This document shows positions 26,195-34,246 of a stretch of 64,000 bases of DNA, piece by piece. The notes below the pieces were generated by a model, which did no database searches, was not told where the DNA came from, and worked only from the letters and a program-made list of their open reading frames with translations. The position numbers and the translations under genes are program-made. The stretch's first letter is position 1, and each line of letters opens with the position of its first letter. The DNA comes from Bog-473 sp963744225 (GTDB lineage Bacteria > Actinomycetota > Acidimicrobiia > Acidimicrobiales > RAAP-2), in assembly GCA_963744225.1 (NCBI GenBank), contig CAVUSV010000004.1, positions 744,001 through 808,000 of the forward strand. Direction: 5' to 3'.

Positions 26195-26373
26195 CGGGAA
26201 ATCCTCGCACGGCGAGCCAGGCCATCTCCGATCTGACAACCAAAGGTCACGGGGATGAGCGGAACCTAGATGCCGAGGACATGAGACTCAAAAGTCGTGC
26301 CGAAGCGCCCACCGTCCTAGCGAACTGGGCTACTTGGCGTACCCCGCGCTCGTGTCGAGAGGGTACTGGATGG

Positions 26374-27119
26374 TCACCGACGCTGAGCCGTCCAGAGTCG
26401 TGTCTGGTAGGGAACATTCAAGGCCCTGTTGTCCACGTCCTGTCGAAGCACCGAGGTCATCTCATCGAGGAGTCGACGCCGCACATCTGGCGAGAGAGCG
26501 CTGACGTGGGAGTGGGTCGACAAATCGGCAACCCAGTCATCAACGGACACGGAGCGAGTCCATTCGAAGATTTGACGTTGTGGGTTCGAGAACCCCACGG
26601 TTGTGGCCACAGCCTCTTGTGCCCAGTCAGTGTCCCTACCGCGTCGCGAGTAACCGGGACACGACGCCTCCACAAGACTTTCGCAGTGTTCGAACCATTC
26701 CTCCCCATCAGCCCAGGGGTGGTTCCACCACGCGGCCCAATAGCCGCCGTAACGCAGAACGCGGACGGCTTCGGCTGCGCCCTTTACTTGTCCAACCCAG
26801 TGCCAGCTCTGGCCAAAGCAGATGAGGTCGAAACTCTCAGACAGAAAGGGGTAGGCGGTGCCGTCAGCGTTGACAGCGAGGAGGCCCGGTGTTCGCCGAA
26901 CCGCACGGCGAAGCATCTCAGCACCCGGTTCGACGGCGGTCACCAGGGCCCCACGTTCGAGGAGTTGACGGCTTGCGATGCCGGTCCCTGCGCCCACGTC
27001 GGCGACTCGCTTGCCCGCTAGTCCATCAGACGAGTGCGTGGAGGTGTTCGTCAGAGCGCGCCGGGATAGCGGGGTCGGTACGCGTCGTAGTCGTCAGCAA
27101 CGTGCTCAAACAGGACCAT
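26374..27119 (-). pseudogene. Class I SAM-dependent methyltransferase, frameshifted near the 5' end
   Basis: The start reads MVLFEHVADDYDAYRPRYPG, then a frameshift near 27045, then DGLAGKRVADVGAGTGIASR with motif I, VTAVEPGAEM, SFDLICFGQSWHWV and YWAAWWNHPW. This is a Methyltransf_11-type enzyme of unknown substrate. With the gene before it, two neighbouring cassettes carry indels. Confidence 0.75.
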
Positions 27120-27190
27120 TGATGATTGATTCTGCCATGACAGATCGACTGCTTTTGCGGGATATCGGATGGCGAGTCAGCATTTGAACC

Positions 27191-27240
27191 CTGCCCCGTC
27201 GAGTCGATGTGTGCCACCGTCCCGGCGGTATGGGGCACCC
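27191..27240 (+). repeat. Cassette-boundary site (F12)
   Basis: CTGCCCCGTC, TGTGTGCCACC, then GTCCCGGCG-GTA-TGGGGCACCC. The outer arms pair over TGCCCC/GGGGCA. Confidence 0.9.
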
Positions 27241-27253
27241 TGGGAAGATCAAG

Positions 27254-27280
27254 ATGGTGTCAAGATAACCTTGACACCAT
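27254..27280. promoter_or_regulatory. Perfect inverted repeat overlapping a start codon
   Basis: ATGGTGTCAAG (27254-27264), spacer ATAAC, CTTGACACCAT (27270-27280): 11 bp arms, perfect. It runs into the ATG of the HTH gene, so binding would block transcription or translation initiation; autoregulation is inferred. Confidence 0.72.
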
Positions 27281-27488
27281 GGGTGGCCGATTCGCTGATT
27301 GGGACAAAGAAATCAGTCATGTCATCAGGGCCAACAGCGACGTGAAGGTCGCAGAGTTGATGCTTCGACGAAAGGTAGCGGCGGCCCGCAAAGCTGGTCA
27401 TTCGTGGGCTGCCATTGGCTTCGCATTAGGTACTACCCGTCAGGCGGCACAGCAAAGGTTCGGAGTAGACGAAACGCCAAGCGGCTGA
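27279..27488 (+). CDS. Small HTH protein, probably autoregulated
   Basis: 69 residues, with a C-terminal HTH in HSWAAIGFALGTTRQAAQQRF. The N-terminal half (ANSDVKVAELMLRRKVAAA) is helical. The start codon is part of a perfect 11-bp inverted repeat. HTH shape resembles the cassette gene at 21515. Role unknown, possibly an antitoxin-type or repressor protein. Confidence 0.68.
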   Translation: MGGRFADWDKEISHVIRANSDVKVAELMLRRKVAAARKAGHSWAAIGFALGTTRQAAQQRFGVDETPSG

Positions 27489-27512
27489 CCCGCTCCCGGC
27501 GATCGGGGACGG
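27488..27512 (+). repeat. Cassette-boundary site (F13)
   Basis: CCCGCTCCCGGCG-ATC-GGGGACGG. Confidence 0.75.
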
Positions 27513-27555
27513 TCAACTGAGCCAAGCGAGCCTTGCTGCGGTCGTACATTGTTGA

Positions 27556-28377
27556 GTGGCGAGGATGGGTATGCGATCCAGGGTTTGGAAAATAGGTACA
27601 GCGGCGTTCGCCTTCGGAACGCTGCTGATTTCTTCCTTGTGGGCGACTGGAGTCGAGCGTCCAACAGCCGCCGGAGCAGCACAGGTGCAGAGATACCCCT
27701 TCGATCCTCGTTATTCCCAAGTGGCTTGCGCTGCTCAGAAACCTCAAGCTCCGCTGCCAGAATCAACCAATCCGCCGAGTGTGGTCCCACTCTTGGCAGC
27801 TGCCGGGAGCCATTTCCTCTCCTCTATCACCTGCACCTGGGGGTACCTCGTCGTCTTGAAGCCTGCTAGCAAAGCCTTGGCCGCTCAGATCCGTGCTCGT
27901 TTCGGACCTGCGGTCAAGGTCTTCGTTGGCCCCGATCCCACCAAGCCGACTTGGAACTGCTGGCCATTTCTCAAATCCATACAACCACCGCGCGGCCTGG
28001 ATGTCTCGCTGCACCTTGACTCTACGAAGGTCGAGCCGGGCGGCCACTTCGGTGGCCATCTCACCATCACCAACCGAAGCGCTACGCCCTTTCTCATGGA
28101 CACAGGGCAGCCGTTGCTCGTCGCGGTAGTGCGCAGCGGCACTAAGCAAATCGTGGCTGGCTACACGGGTGGGGTCGCCGGAACGGGGTACAGCACGCGG
28201 ATCGCCCATGGGCAGAGCTACCAAGTGGACATCCTCGGTGGCACGAGTCGATGCGACGGGAGCGCAGCATCCCTGCCGCCGGGCAAGTACCAAGTGATCG
28301 CTCAGGTCATGGACGAAACGGGCGTACCGCCCAGATACCTCACCCCACCCGTTCCTATCACCGTGACGAAACACTAA
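27556..28377 (+). CDS. Secreted protein with C-terminal Ig-like domain
   Basis: 273 residues with a signal peptide (VWKIGTAAFAFGTLLISSLW). The C-terminal part LHLDSTKVEPGGHFGGHLTI, TNRSATPFLMDTGQPLLVAV and LPPGKYQVIAQV has the pattern of an immunoglobulin-like beta-sandwich. The cassette gene at 47203 has a similar C-terminal domain. Function unknown; it should act outside the membrane. Confidence 0.7.
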   Translation: MARMGMRSRVWKIGTAAFAFGTLLISSLWATGVERPTAAGAAQVQRYPFDPRYSQVACAAQKPQAPLPESTNPPSVVPLLAAAGSHFLSSITCTWGYLVVLKPASKALAAQIRARFGPAVKVFVGPDPTKPTWNCWPFLKSIQPPRGLDVSLHLDSTKVEPGGHFGGHLTITNRSATPFLMDTGQPLLVAVVRSGTKQIVAGYTGGVAGTGYSTRIAHGQSYQVDILGGTSRCDGSAASLPPGKYQVIAQVMDETGVPPRYLTPPVPITVTKH

Positions 28378-28413
28378 GGACCCATCACGCTGGCAGACGA
28401 GTCTGCCCGCCTT

Positions 28414-28446
28414 GCGGTGCCCCTACCCGGCAGCGTACGGGGGCGG
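28414..28446 (+). repeat. Cassette-boundary site (F14)
   Basis: GCGGTGCCCCTACCCGGCA-GCG-TACGGGGGCGG: a 3-base longer centre than most copies. Confidence 0.75.
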
Positions 28447-28490
28447 TCTTGGGTCCGCGCTGGCCGGTGCCGGATGTTTAGGCTGGACGA

Positions 28491-28871
28491 ATGATTTCGG
28501 TGTCATTGGAGCCGAGCGGCCTTCAGTTCCGCCTCACCGGGTCCGATCGGTTCCTTGCATGGCCCGAACCGGCCGCTGTTCTGTTGCCATCTGCCGCCGT
28601 AGCAACGACTGCCTCCTATCCTGACCTGGCTTCGGTCCCGGAGTTGAAACAGATCGGTTGGAGCGGGGGTCGAGGATTCCGAACGGTGCCGGTAATGCCG
28701 GGTCGATGGGCTTTCGGTCGGAGGCGTATCGAAGGCGGTCGGTACTTCTTCGCCCTACGGGGAGCGGGGACACCAGTGTTGATGGTGACCGCCCGTGGCT
28801 GGGAGCTGGACGGAGTGATGGTTTCGACGCCTCATGCCGCCTCGATAGCAGCATCTTTGGATCGCCTCTAA
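28491..28871 (+). CDS. Cassette protein of unknown function
   Basis: 126 residues. The pattern SVSLEPSGLQFRLTGSDRFL, PVMPGRWAFGRRRIEGGRYFF and VLMVTARGWELDGVMVSTP suggests a small PH-like beta-barrel fold. The cassette gene at 37549 has a similar plan. The TAA stop lies at the edge of the next boundary site. Confidence 0.6.
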   Translation: MISVSLEPSGLQFRLTGSDRFLAWPEPAAVLLPSAAVATTASYPDLASVPELKQIGWSGGRGFRTVPVMPGRWAFGRRRIEGGRYFFALRGAGTPVLMVTARGWELDGVMVSTPHAASIAASLDRL

Positions 28872-28888
28872 CCGGCGTACTGGGACGG
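28866..28888 (+). repeat. Cassette-boundary site (F15)
   Basis: CTCTAACCGGCG-TAC-TGGGACGG. Confidence 0.8.
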
Positions 28889-28928
28889 TTTATCTGCCAA
28901 TCTGCAGACCATTACTGGGACGGTGGAA

Positions 28929-29615
28929 TCATCGGATCGGGCCAGGGATCGTGCCATTGGGCCATGGGCCGTTTGCTGAAACGGCTTCATGCCAGCGCCC
29001 TCGCCTCTTGACGCAGTACACCCAGTTCGGCCAGTCGGGGTTGGTTTCAAGCACTACGACGGCCCGGTCCCCTTGAAGCTCGACTGATCGAACCCCTACC
29101 TGGGATTCTTCCGGCCACCCAGCCAACGCAGCCTCCCCGGGTGTCTCATGGCTCCAGTCGGAGGGCTGAGAGGTCAACTTTGATACAGCGTGGCCGAACT
29201 TATCGGAGGCGACAACGTGTAGAGTGTTGCTGGGCACCTCTGCCACGTAGATGTTGAACCCGATGAGTTCGACGCAATCGAGAATGGTCGTCACTGCTTG
29301 TGTTCCGTTGCGACAGATCAGAAAGACACGTTGGAACTCTGCCGCGACCTCACCGAAAACCCGATAGGACTGTCGTTGAGGATGAAATCCACCAAGGATG
29401 TCAAGCCCGGTTCCGTCCATGGTCATGAAGTTGTCGCCGAGCGCCCACTCCAGTTTCGCAGAGCAATCTCCACCACCACCTTGACCCGTCTCGTTGACGA
29501 GGAGGGGCGTTGGAAGGTGGCTCGGTCCGACGGGTAAGTAAACAATGCGGTACTCACCGGACCCCAGGACAACCCTCCCCAGTTCGATCTGGGGCGGCGG
29601 TGACTCGGACGCCAT
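28929..29615 (-). CDS. Cassette protein of unknown function
   Basis: 228 residues, no signal peptide. The N-terminal half (IELGRVVLGSGEYRIVYLPV and VFLICRNGTQAVTTILDCVE) and C-terminal half (GDRAVVVLETNPDWPNWVYC) both look like beta-rich domains. No recognised family. Confidence 0.6.
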   Translation of the reverse strand: MASESPPPQIELGRVVLGSGEYRIVYLPVGPSHLPTPLLVNETGQGGGGDCSAKLEWALGDNFMTMDGTGLDILGGFHPQRQSYRVFGEVAAEFQRVFLICRNGTQAVTTILDCVELIGFNIYVAEVPSNTLHVVASDKFGHAVSKLTSQPSDWSHETPGEAALAGWPEESQVGVRSVELQGDRAVVVLETNPDWPNWVYCVKRRGRWHEAVSANGPWPNGTIPGPIR

Positions 29616-29734
29616 CGCCTTTTAGGTTGTCACATCTCAACTACCAACACGCCAAAGAGTCGGAGTGACCATTGGGCCCTACGACTCTCCTAAAGCCGAT
29701 ACTGGGAGCTGACTGCGGTGGAACATGGCGCGCA

Positions 29735-29754
29735 TAACCGGCGTTATGGGGCGG
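29735..29754 (+). repeat. Cassette-boundary site (F16)
   Basis: TAACCGGCG-TTA-TGGGGCGG. Confidence 0.75.
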
Positions 29755-30547
29755 GTCCAAGAGGGCCGTCAGCGCGGCGCCCATCGCGCCCAAGGTCCAC
29801 CCAATGGAGGCCTGGCAGCGGTGCGATCGCGAACGTCTCCGGTCCAAGCGGCTCGTCAAACGCGACCTTCTCCATTTCTAAGATTCGATATGGCTGTCCT
29901 TTGAACCAACTTTTAGCAACGAGAATCATGCCTCGCTCCCGGTCGATGCTTATGTGGATTTCGTCCGCGTCCCCGATCACCAATCCGTGGAGACCCCTAC
30001 CAGGCTGGCGCCGCAACCCACGACGGATGGTCGCTTTGACTTCGAGTGTCTCTCTGCCGATTCGTGTGCCAACTGTGGCGGTTCCGACCTCGATAAGAGC
30101 TGGGTACTCCACGGTGCTCACGAGGTGTTCGCCTGGTCCTTCGCCGTGTCCGTGGTTCAGAGCTCCCTCCGTTGGTACGCGAGATGCCGTGGCCGTTACT
30201 CCACCAGGTCGGACCGTCAAATACCACGTCAACATCGGTGCGCCCAGCCGCAAAGATCGCCCGCCTCCAGGTTCCTGCTATCCAAAGCTGCCACTGTTCA
30301 TCGATTTGGTCGGGACGTGGCAAGGTCGATTGGCTAGAGATGACGCTGAAGCTCTGGCCCTCCCCTGCGCTGCGCTGAGTTGCGCGTGCCACGCTTCTGA
30401 AGCCAGTGCGATGTCTCGCCACTCTCGTCCGCTGGCCCGGATGGTGTGCCAGCGCGAGGCGCTGGTTGACAACAGATTCAGGGCTTCGTCGGCCACCTCG
30501 GCCATAAGGTCAATGCTAGGTGGATCTTCCTCGCCTCTAGAGACCAT
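29744..30547 (-). CDS. LolA/RseB-like protein with two apparent frameshifts
   Basis: Read through three frames in order: MVSRGEEDPPSIDLMAEVAD and SRWHTIRASGREWRDIALAS, then DEQWQLWIAGTWRRAIFAAG and FDGPTWWSNGHG, then TVEYPALIEVGTATVG and MILVAKSWFKGQPYRILEME with AFDEPLGPETF. The order and motifs resemble actinobacterial proteins with a LolA/RseB-like fold. Indels lie near 30370 and 30220. No clear signal peptide. It may be inactive or carry assembly errors. Confidence 0.5.
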
Positions 30548-30555
30548 AAAGGCCT

Positions 30556-30577
30556 CCGATCCGGCGTTCGGGGGCAC
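30556..30577 (+). repeat. Cassette-boundary site (F17)
   Basis: CCGATCCGGCG-TTC-GGGGGCAC. Confidence 0.78.
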
Positions 30578-30607
30578 TCTCAGCGAGGTTGAGTCGGTTC
30601 AGCATCG

Positions 30608-30802
30608 ATGTGGAAGCCTTGGCCCGTGAACGACCATGAACCTAAGCGGCCTGAATACATGCATGGCTGGCGATGGGAGGATCCCCGTTGGCGAGAATGG
30701 ACGGGGTACGACGCTGCCAAAATCCTCCTTGAGGCACTCAGGCGGGCCGTCGACATCCGAGACACGAACGCGGAGCGGATCGCACTCGGGCTCGACCCGT
30801 AA
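30608..30802 (+). CDS. Short cassette protein of unknown function
   Basis: 64 residues, Trp-rich (MHGWRWEDPRWREWTGYDAA) with a helical C-terminus (AKILLEALRRAVDIRDTNAE). A start at ATG 30608 or GTG 30626 is equally possible. No known domain. Confidence 0.45.
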   Translation: MWKPWPVNDHEPKRPEYMHGWRWEDPRWREWTGYDAAKILLEALRRAVDIRDTNAERIALGLDP

Positions 30803-30876
30803 TCCTGGTGAGCGTTTTGAACGCCCTGAGCGTGTCACTAAAGGTAAGCGGATCCGACATATGGGATGGATCTGAC

Positions 30877-31113
30877 CTATGGAATGCTCCTCGATTCACG
30901 GAGAACTATGACGAGGCTGCCTTCTGGAAGCGCCATAACCAAACGTAGAGCCTGCCCATCTCCGACGATCTGGGGCATCCCAAGCGTCAGTTGGGTCCCT
31001 TGCCCTATGTAAGTCGGGCGCACATGCCGACAATGAGCAATGAGCGCATGGATGCCTCTCTTCCACGAAGCGTCGGCATACGTCGCGTCCGCAAAACCGC
31101 ACAAGCGCAATGT
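30877..31113 (-). CDS. Possible small cassette gene, start unclear
   Basis: The frame ends with TQLTLGMPQIVGDGQALRLV and LPEGSLVIVLRESRSIP, which looks coding. No convincing start is seen; the open frame continues upstream into antisense of the next gene. Degenerate ATCCGACATATGGGATGG and ATCTGACCTATGGAATGC at 30850-30887 could be worn boundary sites at its 3' end. Confidence 0.3.
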   Translation of the reverse strand, partial: TLRLCGFADATYADASWKRGIHALIAHCRHVRPTYIGQGTQLTLGMPQIVGDGQALRLVMALPEGSLVIVLRESRSIP

Positions 31114-31359
31114 GGCCTTTGGGATCACGGGAACGGCGTTCGTCCTTGGCCTCGTGGGGCTCTTGGGCATAGAAGGGATTCGTGTGATTTGCGGCAGCTT
31201 GAAAGGTCGCGTCAAGCCCTCGGTGAGAAGGGTCCGGGGTATGCCGCCCTCATGGACAGAGACTTTCGAAAGCCGAGGTTCGGGCGTCGGCGTCGCATCA
31301 TGTGGATGATTGAAGCGAGCGTCGGCTTGGTCGCTCTCATAGCCCTTTTTCTCGGATGA
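31040..31359 (+). CDS. Possible membrane protein with a frameshift
   Basis: The first frame has a membrane helix (VAFGITGTAFVLGLVGLLGI). A second frame ends in MDRDFRKPRFGRRRRIMWMI and a helix (ASVGLVALIALFLG). Together they would make a two-helix protein; an indel near 31230 is needed. It overlaps the preceding minus-strand frame, so one of the two is probably not a gene. Confidence 0.3.
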
Positions 31360-31363
31360 GGGC

Positions 31364-31418
31364 GTGCCCCAGTCGTGCCGCAGGGTGGCACCCAATCCCG
31401 GCAGCACTGGGGCACCCT
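31364..31418 (+). repeat. Cassette-boundary site (F18), best-preserved nested palindrome
   Basis: Outer arms GTGCCCCAGT (31364-31373) and ACTGGGGCAC (31406-31415) are perfectly complementary over 10 bp. Inner arms TGCCG and CGGCA pair, with one base unpaired on the left and two on the right. The apex contains GGGTGGCACCC, itself a small hairpin. This copy shows the full architecture of the site. Confidence 0.92.
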
Positions 31419-31458
31419 GCCAACTCAACCGATTAGGTGCGGCGCTACGGTCGATGAG

Positions 31459-32139
31459 GTGGATCAGAGGAGGAATCGCGAGTTCAAGCTGGGCTTCGTA
31501 CTTCTGTGCCTTCTCTTCGTAGTGACGTCATGGACCACTGGTCCTGCGTCCGGCGAGTCGTCATTGATGGGCACGCAACGCGCGCCGACCTACGGCCATA
31601 TCTGCCAGGAAGAGGGAGCTGTGTGCACCCGATTGACGACGGGCTCCGTCCCACTCTGGCTCATCCATCGCCCGCTTCATTTCCCGACCGTTCGTTCGGG
31701 GGGACCATGCCCGGTCAGTCGAGGCAAGCTGATGAGCGGCTTCATCAACGGGGTGGCTTTCGGGCCAGGTCCAGTGCGATTGCTCGTGGCGATGGGAAAC
31801 CCCGGCAATCCCCTGCCTGACAACGTTGACCTTTTGCCTTCAGACACTCCCGGATGGTTTGCGTTCAAGACGACATGGGTCGTTGCACCCTCGTACCAAG
31901 GACCGATCATCGTTCGAGGCAAGAGGATCGACGGTCCCGGCCGAGTCGCATTACTCGGAGGAGCTTCGCCAGGTCCGCTCGTAGTGCCACCCGGTCCGAC
32001 CATCAATGACTATTCCCGCAATCGCACGGCGCCGGTTGGTACGTACGTCTCAGGTCCGGGATGCGTTGCGTTTCAAATCGACGGCAAGGGATTCGATGAG
32101 CACATCGTTGTTAATGCAGTCGGGAGTGCCGCTAGCTAA
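31459..32139 (+). CDS. Secreted or membrane-anchored protein of unknown function
   Basis: 226 residues. An N-terminal hydrophobic helix (FKLGFVLLCLLFVVTSWTTG) is followed by a beta-rich domain: FINGVAFGPGPVRLLVAMGN, GWFAFKTTWVVAPSYQGPII and GCVAFQIDGKGFDEHIVV. GTG 31459 sits just before the basic start of the signal sequence. Function unknown. Confidence 0.62.
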   Translation: MDQRRNREFKLGFVLLCLLFVVTSWTTGPASGESSLMGTQRAPTYGHICQEEGAVCTRLTTGSVPLWLIHRPLHFPTVRSGGPCPVSRGKLMSGFINGVAFGPGPVRLLVAMGNPGNPLPDNVDLLPSDTPGWFAFKTTWVVAPSYQGPIIVRGKRIDGPGRVALLGGASPGPLVVPPGPTINDYSRNRTAPVGTYVSGPGCVAFQIDGKGFDEHIVVNAVGSAAS

Positions 32140-32158
32140 ACGGCCAGGCATCCCTCTC

Positions 32159-32194
32159 GTTCCGAACAGCCCACCGCACCGGCGTTCTGGGCTA
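32159..32194 (+). repeat. Cassette-boundary site (F19)
   Basis: GTTCCGAACAGCCCACCGC then ACCGGCG-TTC-TGGGCTA; close to the full consensus. Confidence 0.85.
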
Positions 32195-32491
32195 GTCGAG
32201 AACCGTCCACTTTCCCGGCAGGCCAGCAAGAACGGGGCCACGCCACCTGATCGAGAGCACCCCATCCCTCGGGATGACTACGTCGATGCTGTCTCGTCGA
32301 TAGTTGAGCAGCCAACAGGTCAGGGTGTGTTTTCCTGCCGAAAGAGGCACGAACTCCTTACCCCAGCCCATCTTCGTCGCCACCATCCCGTCAATCGAGA
32401 ATCGCGGCGAAAACATGAACGAAAGCAGGGCACTCGCGAATGGGCGCAGCTGCAAGTCAATGCCCGGCCCCTTTTGCGTGGCGTCCGCCAT
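32192..32491 (-). CDS. Small cassette protein of unknown function
   Basis: 99 residues: SALLSFMFSPRFSIDGMVAT, then VPLSAGKHTLTCWLLNYRRD and PRDGVLSIRWRGP. A small beta-rich soluble protein. Its stop codon touches the boundary site. No family recognised. Confidence 0.55.
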   Translation of the reverse strand: MADATQKGPGIDLQLRPFASALLSFMFSPRFSIDGMVATKMGWGKEFVPLSAGKHTLTCWLLNYRRDSIDVVIPRDGVLSIRWRGPVLAGLPGKWTVLD

Positions 32492-32503
32492 CTGGCAAAG
32501 GTA

Positions 32504-32531
32504 GCCGCCGATCCGGCGAACGGGGACACCC
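32504..32531 (+). repeat. Cassette-boundary site (F20)
   Basis: GCCGCCGATCCGGCG-AAC-GGGGACACC. Confidence 0.82.
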
Positions 32532-32559
32532 GAGGGGAGCTCCGGTAGCCTTTGGTTGA

Positions 32560-32920
32560 GTGTCCGTTGATCTCTCAGATGGTGACCAATGGGGCGTCGT
32601 CCCCTACGGTCCTGACGTGGAGGGTTGGGTCGTCGAGGTGTGGTTCAGGCGGCCCCGCAGCTTCAACCCGGAGCGTCCTTTGTACTGGCACGGACCGCCA
32701 ACGTGCGAAACATCGAATCTAAACAAATCAGTCGCCGTCTTTGCTGACTCCAACTCTGCCGCGTGCCGCTTTCGAAATGTATGGGCTTCCGCTGCCGATG
32801 AGCGTATCCAGATGGAATGTCCTCACCGTCGAAGAAGCGCTCACTCGCTGTTCGCCCTACCCGGGAGTGCATGGATGGGTAACTGGGCGACAGATTCCAG
32901 CACAGGGGCTGCCGTAGCCT
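32560..32920 (+). CDS. Cassette protein of unknown function, probably frameshifted
   Basis: Starts GTG 32560 with DGDQWGVVPYGPDVEGWVVE and VWFRRPRSFNPERPLYWHGP. After about residue 86 a neighbouring frame gives a more protein-like end (WNVLTVEEALTRCSPYPG, GWVTGRQIPAQGLP) with a stop near 32918 just before the next site. An indel near 32815 is therefore likely. No known domain. Confidence 0.45.
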
Positions 32921-32941
32921 CCGTCCGGCGATAGGGGGCAG
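32921..32941 (+). repeat. Cassette-boundary site (F21)
   Basis: CCGTCCGGCG-ATA-GGGGGCAG. Confidence 0.85.
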
Positions 32942-32980
32942 GTCGAGCCGCACGTTGGACGCGAGTGCAACTATTGTGAC

Positions 32981-33478
32981 GTGGCCACGTTCAAGCGCTC
33001 GTTGACGGTCGCGTCTCTGGCCCTCCTTGGCGTCATCGTGAGTCCCGCCCTGGCATATGGGAGCCCACCGGGTTCACCGACCGACAAAGGGGTCATCGGC
33101 CTAAGAGCTGCCGCTCTGGCTTGGGCCCGTGCCGTCTTCACTGGAACGGTGGCAGACATCAAGGGCATGGAAGGGAGCCAGTGCCGATCGGGTCCTCGCT
33201 ACAGCCCAACGATCCTGAATGATTACCTGAAGGGGATGAGATTGGGGCTGCAGCACACACTGGACACGCCACTACGTTCGATTCGAATCACCGGAGTTCG
33301 GACGCGAAATGTGACGGCGACTGCCGGGGGCGCCGGGGTCCTCTACGCCCTGCGACCAGCCGTCGTAGGCAATGACAACTGGGTCTCCTACGGATATCAG
33401 CACGGGAAGTGGAAGGTGACCAGTTGCCACTACCCCATCGGCGGCGAATCCGTGTCGTCATCAGCCAGCGCCGGGTAA
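32981..33478 (+). CDS. Secreted protein of unknown function
   Basis: 165 residues with a signal peptide (RSLTVASLALLGVIVSPALA, cleavage after ALA). The mature part (GLRAAALAWARAVFTGTVAD, then LRSIRITGVRTRNVTATA and HGKWKVTSCHYP) recalls small NTF2-like domains found in actinobacterial secreted proteins. The GTG start is supported by the signal peptide. Confidence 0.68.
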   Translation: MATFKRSLTVASLALLGVIVSPALAYGSPPGSPTDKGVIGLRAAALAWARAVFTGTVADIKGMEGSQCRSGPRYSPTILNDYLKGMRLGLQHTLDTPLRSIRITGVRTRNVTATAGGAGVLYALRPAVVGNDNWVSYGYQHGKWKVTSCHYPIGGESVSSSASAG

Positions 33479-33492
33479 CTCAATCAGCAACG

Positions 33493-33515
33493 CACAGAGC
33501 CGGCGAACGGGAACA
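33493..33515 (+). repeat. Cassette-boundary site (F22)
   Basis: CACAGAGCCGGCG-AAC-GGGAACAC. Confidence 0.7.
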
Positions 33516-33526
33516 CTGGAAACTCC

Positions 33527-34165
33527 GTGAAGTTCTTAGAGTTCACGGGAGCAGTTCGCTCAGATGGGTTCCACCGAGTGTTCGACCTGGAATCGATCCT
33601 CGGGTCGCGGCCCCCAAGAGCCGGCTCGACCAAGGTCATCGGGATCGACGGACATGGAGGTTCCGGGAAGTCCACGCTGGCCGTTCATCTGGGCGGTCGG
33701 CTTGGCGCCGGGATCGTCCATACCGACGACTTCGCCAGCTGGGACAACCCCAAGGAGTGGTGGCCTCTACTCATTGAACGCATCTTCGAGCCTCTGAAGT
33801 CGGGAGAGCGAACCCTGAACTACCCACGCTCGCAATGGTGGCCGGGACACAAGCCCGAACCCGTCGTCGATCAGCCGGTCACCGATGTCCTCATCCTTGA
33901 GGGCGTCGGATCACTCCGCCGTGAGTTCCGGCGGTTCCTGAGTTGCGCAATCTTCGTAGATGCCCCGAGGGAGGTGTGTATCGAGCGAGGAATCACGCGG
34001 GATGCCGCGATGGGCACCAAAGAGGAAGTGTTGGAGCAGTGGAACAGATATTTCGACGACGAGCTGCGATACATGGCACACGATGAACCTGAGCAGTTCG
34101 CGGACATTGTCCTCGATGGCACTGTGCCCTTTGAGGAGCAGCTGACCCCCGACGAGCCGTGCTGA
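33527..34165 (+). CDS. Uridine-kinase-like P-loop kinase
   Basis: 212 residues. Walker A is GIDGHGGSGKSTLAVHLG near residue 40, followed by VHTDDFASWDNP, the substrate-binding Asp-Asp of the uridine/phosphoribulokinase superfamily, and VLILEGVGSLR (Walker B position). RYMAHDEPEQFADIVLDG is the typical C-terminal end. It phosphorylates a small molecule; the substrate is not identifiable. It is one of several small-molecule-modifying enzymes in the array. Confidence 0.82.
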   Translation: MKFLEFTGAVRSDGFHRVFDLESILGSRPPRAGSTKVIGIDGHGGSGKSTLAVHLGGRLGAGIVHTDDFASWDNPKEWWPLLIERIFEPLKSGERTLNYPRSQWWPGHKPEPVVDQPVTDVLILEGVGSLRREFRRFLSCAIFVDAPREVCIERGITRDAAMGTKEEVLEQWNRYFDDELRYMAHDEPEQFADIVLDGTVPFEEQLTPDEPC

Positions 34166-34185
34166 TGCCTCCGGGGGCGTCTTGA

Positions 34186-34213
34186 AGGCACCGTTTCGGG
34201 GTACTGGGGCAGT
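34186..34213 (+). repeat. Cassette-boundary site (F23)
   Basis: AGGCACCGTTTCGGG-GTAC-TGGGGCAG; the CCGGCG core is altered. Confidence 0.65.
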
Positions 34214-34246
34214 GCTGGCGCCAAGCACGGCAGGTGAGCCAGTCGT

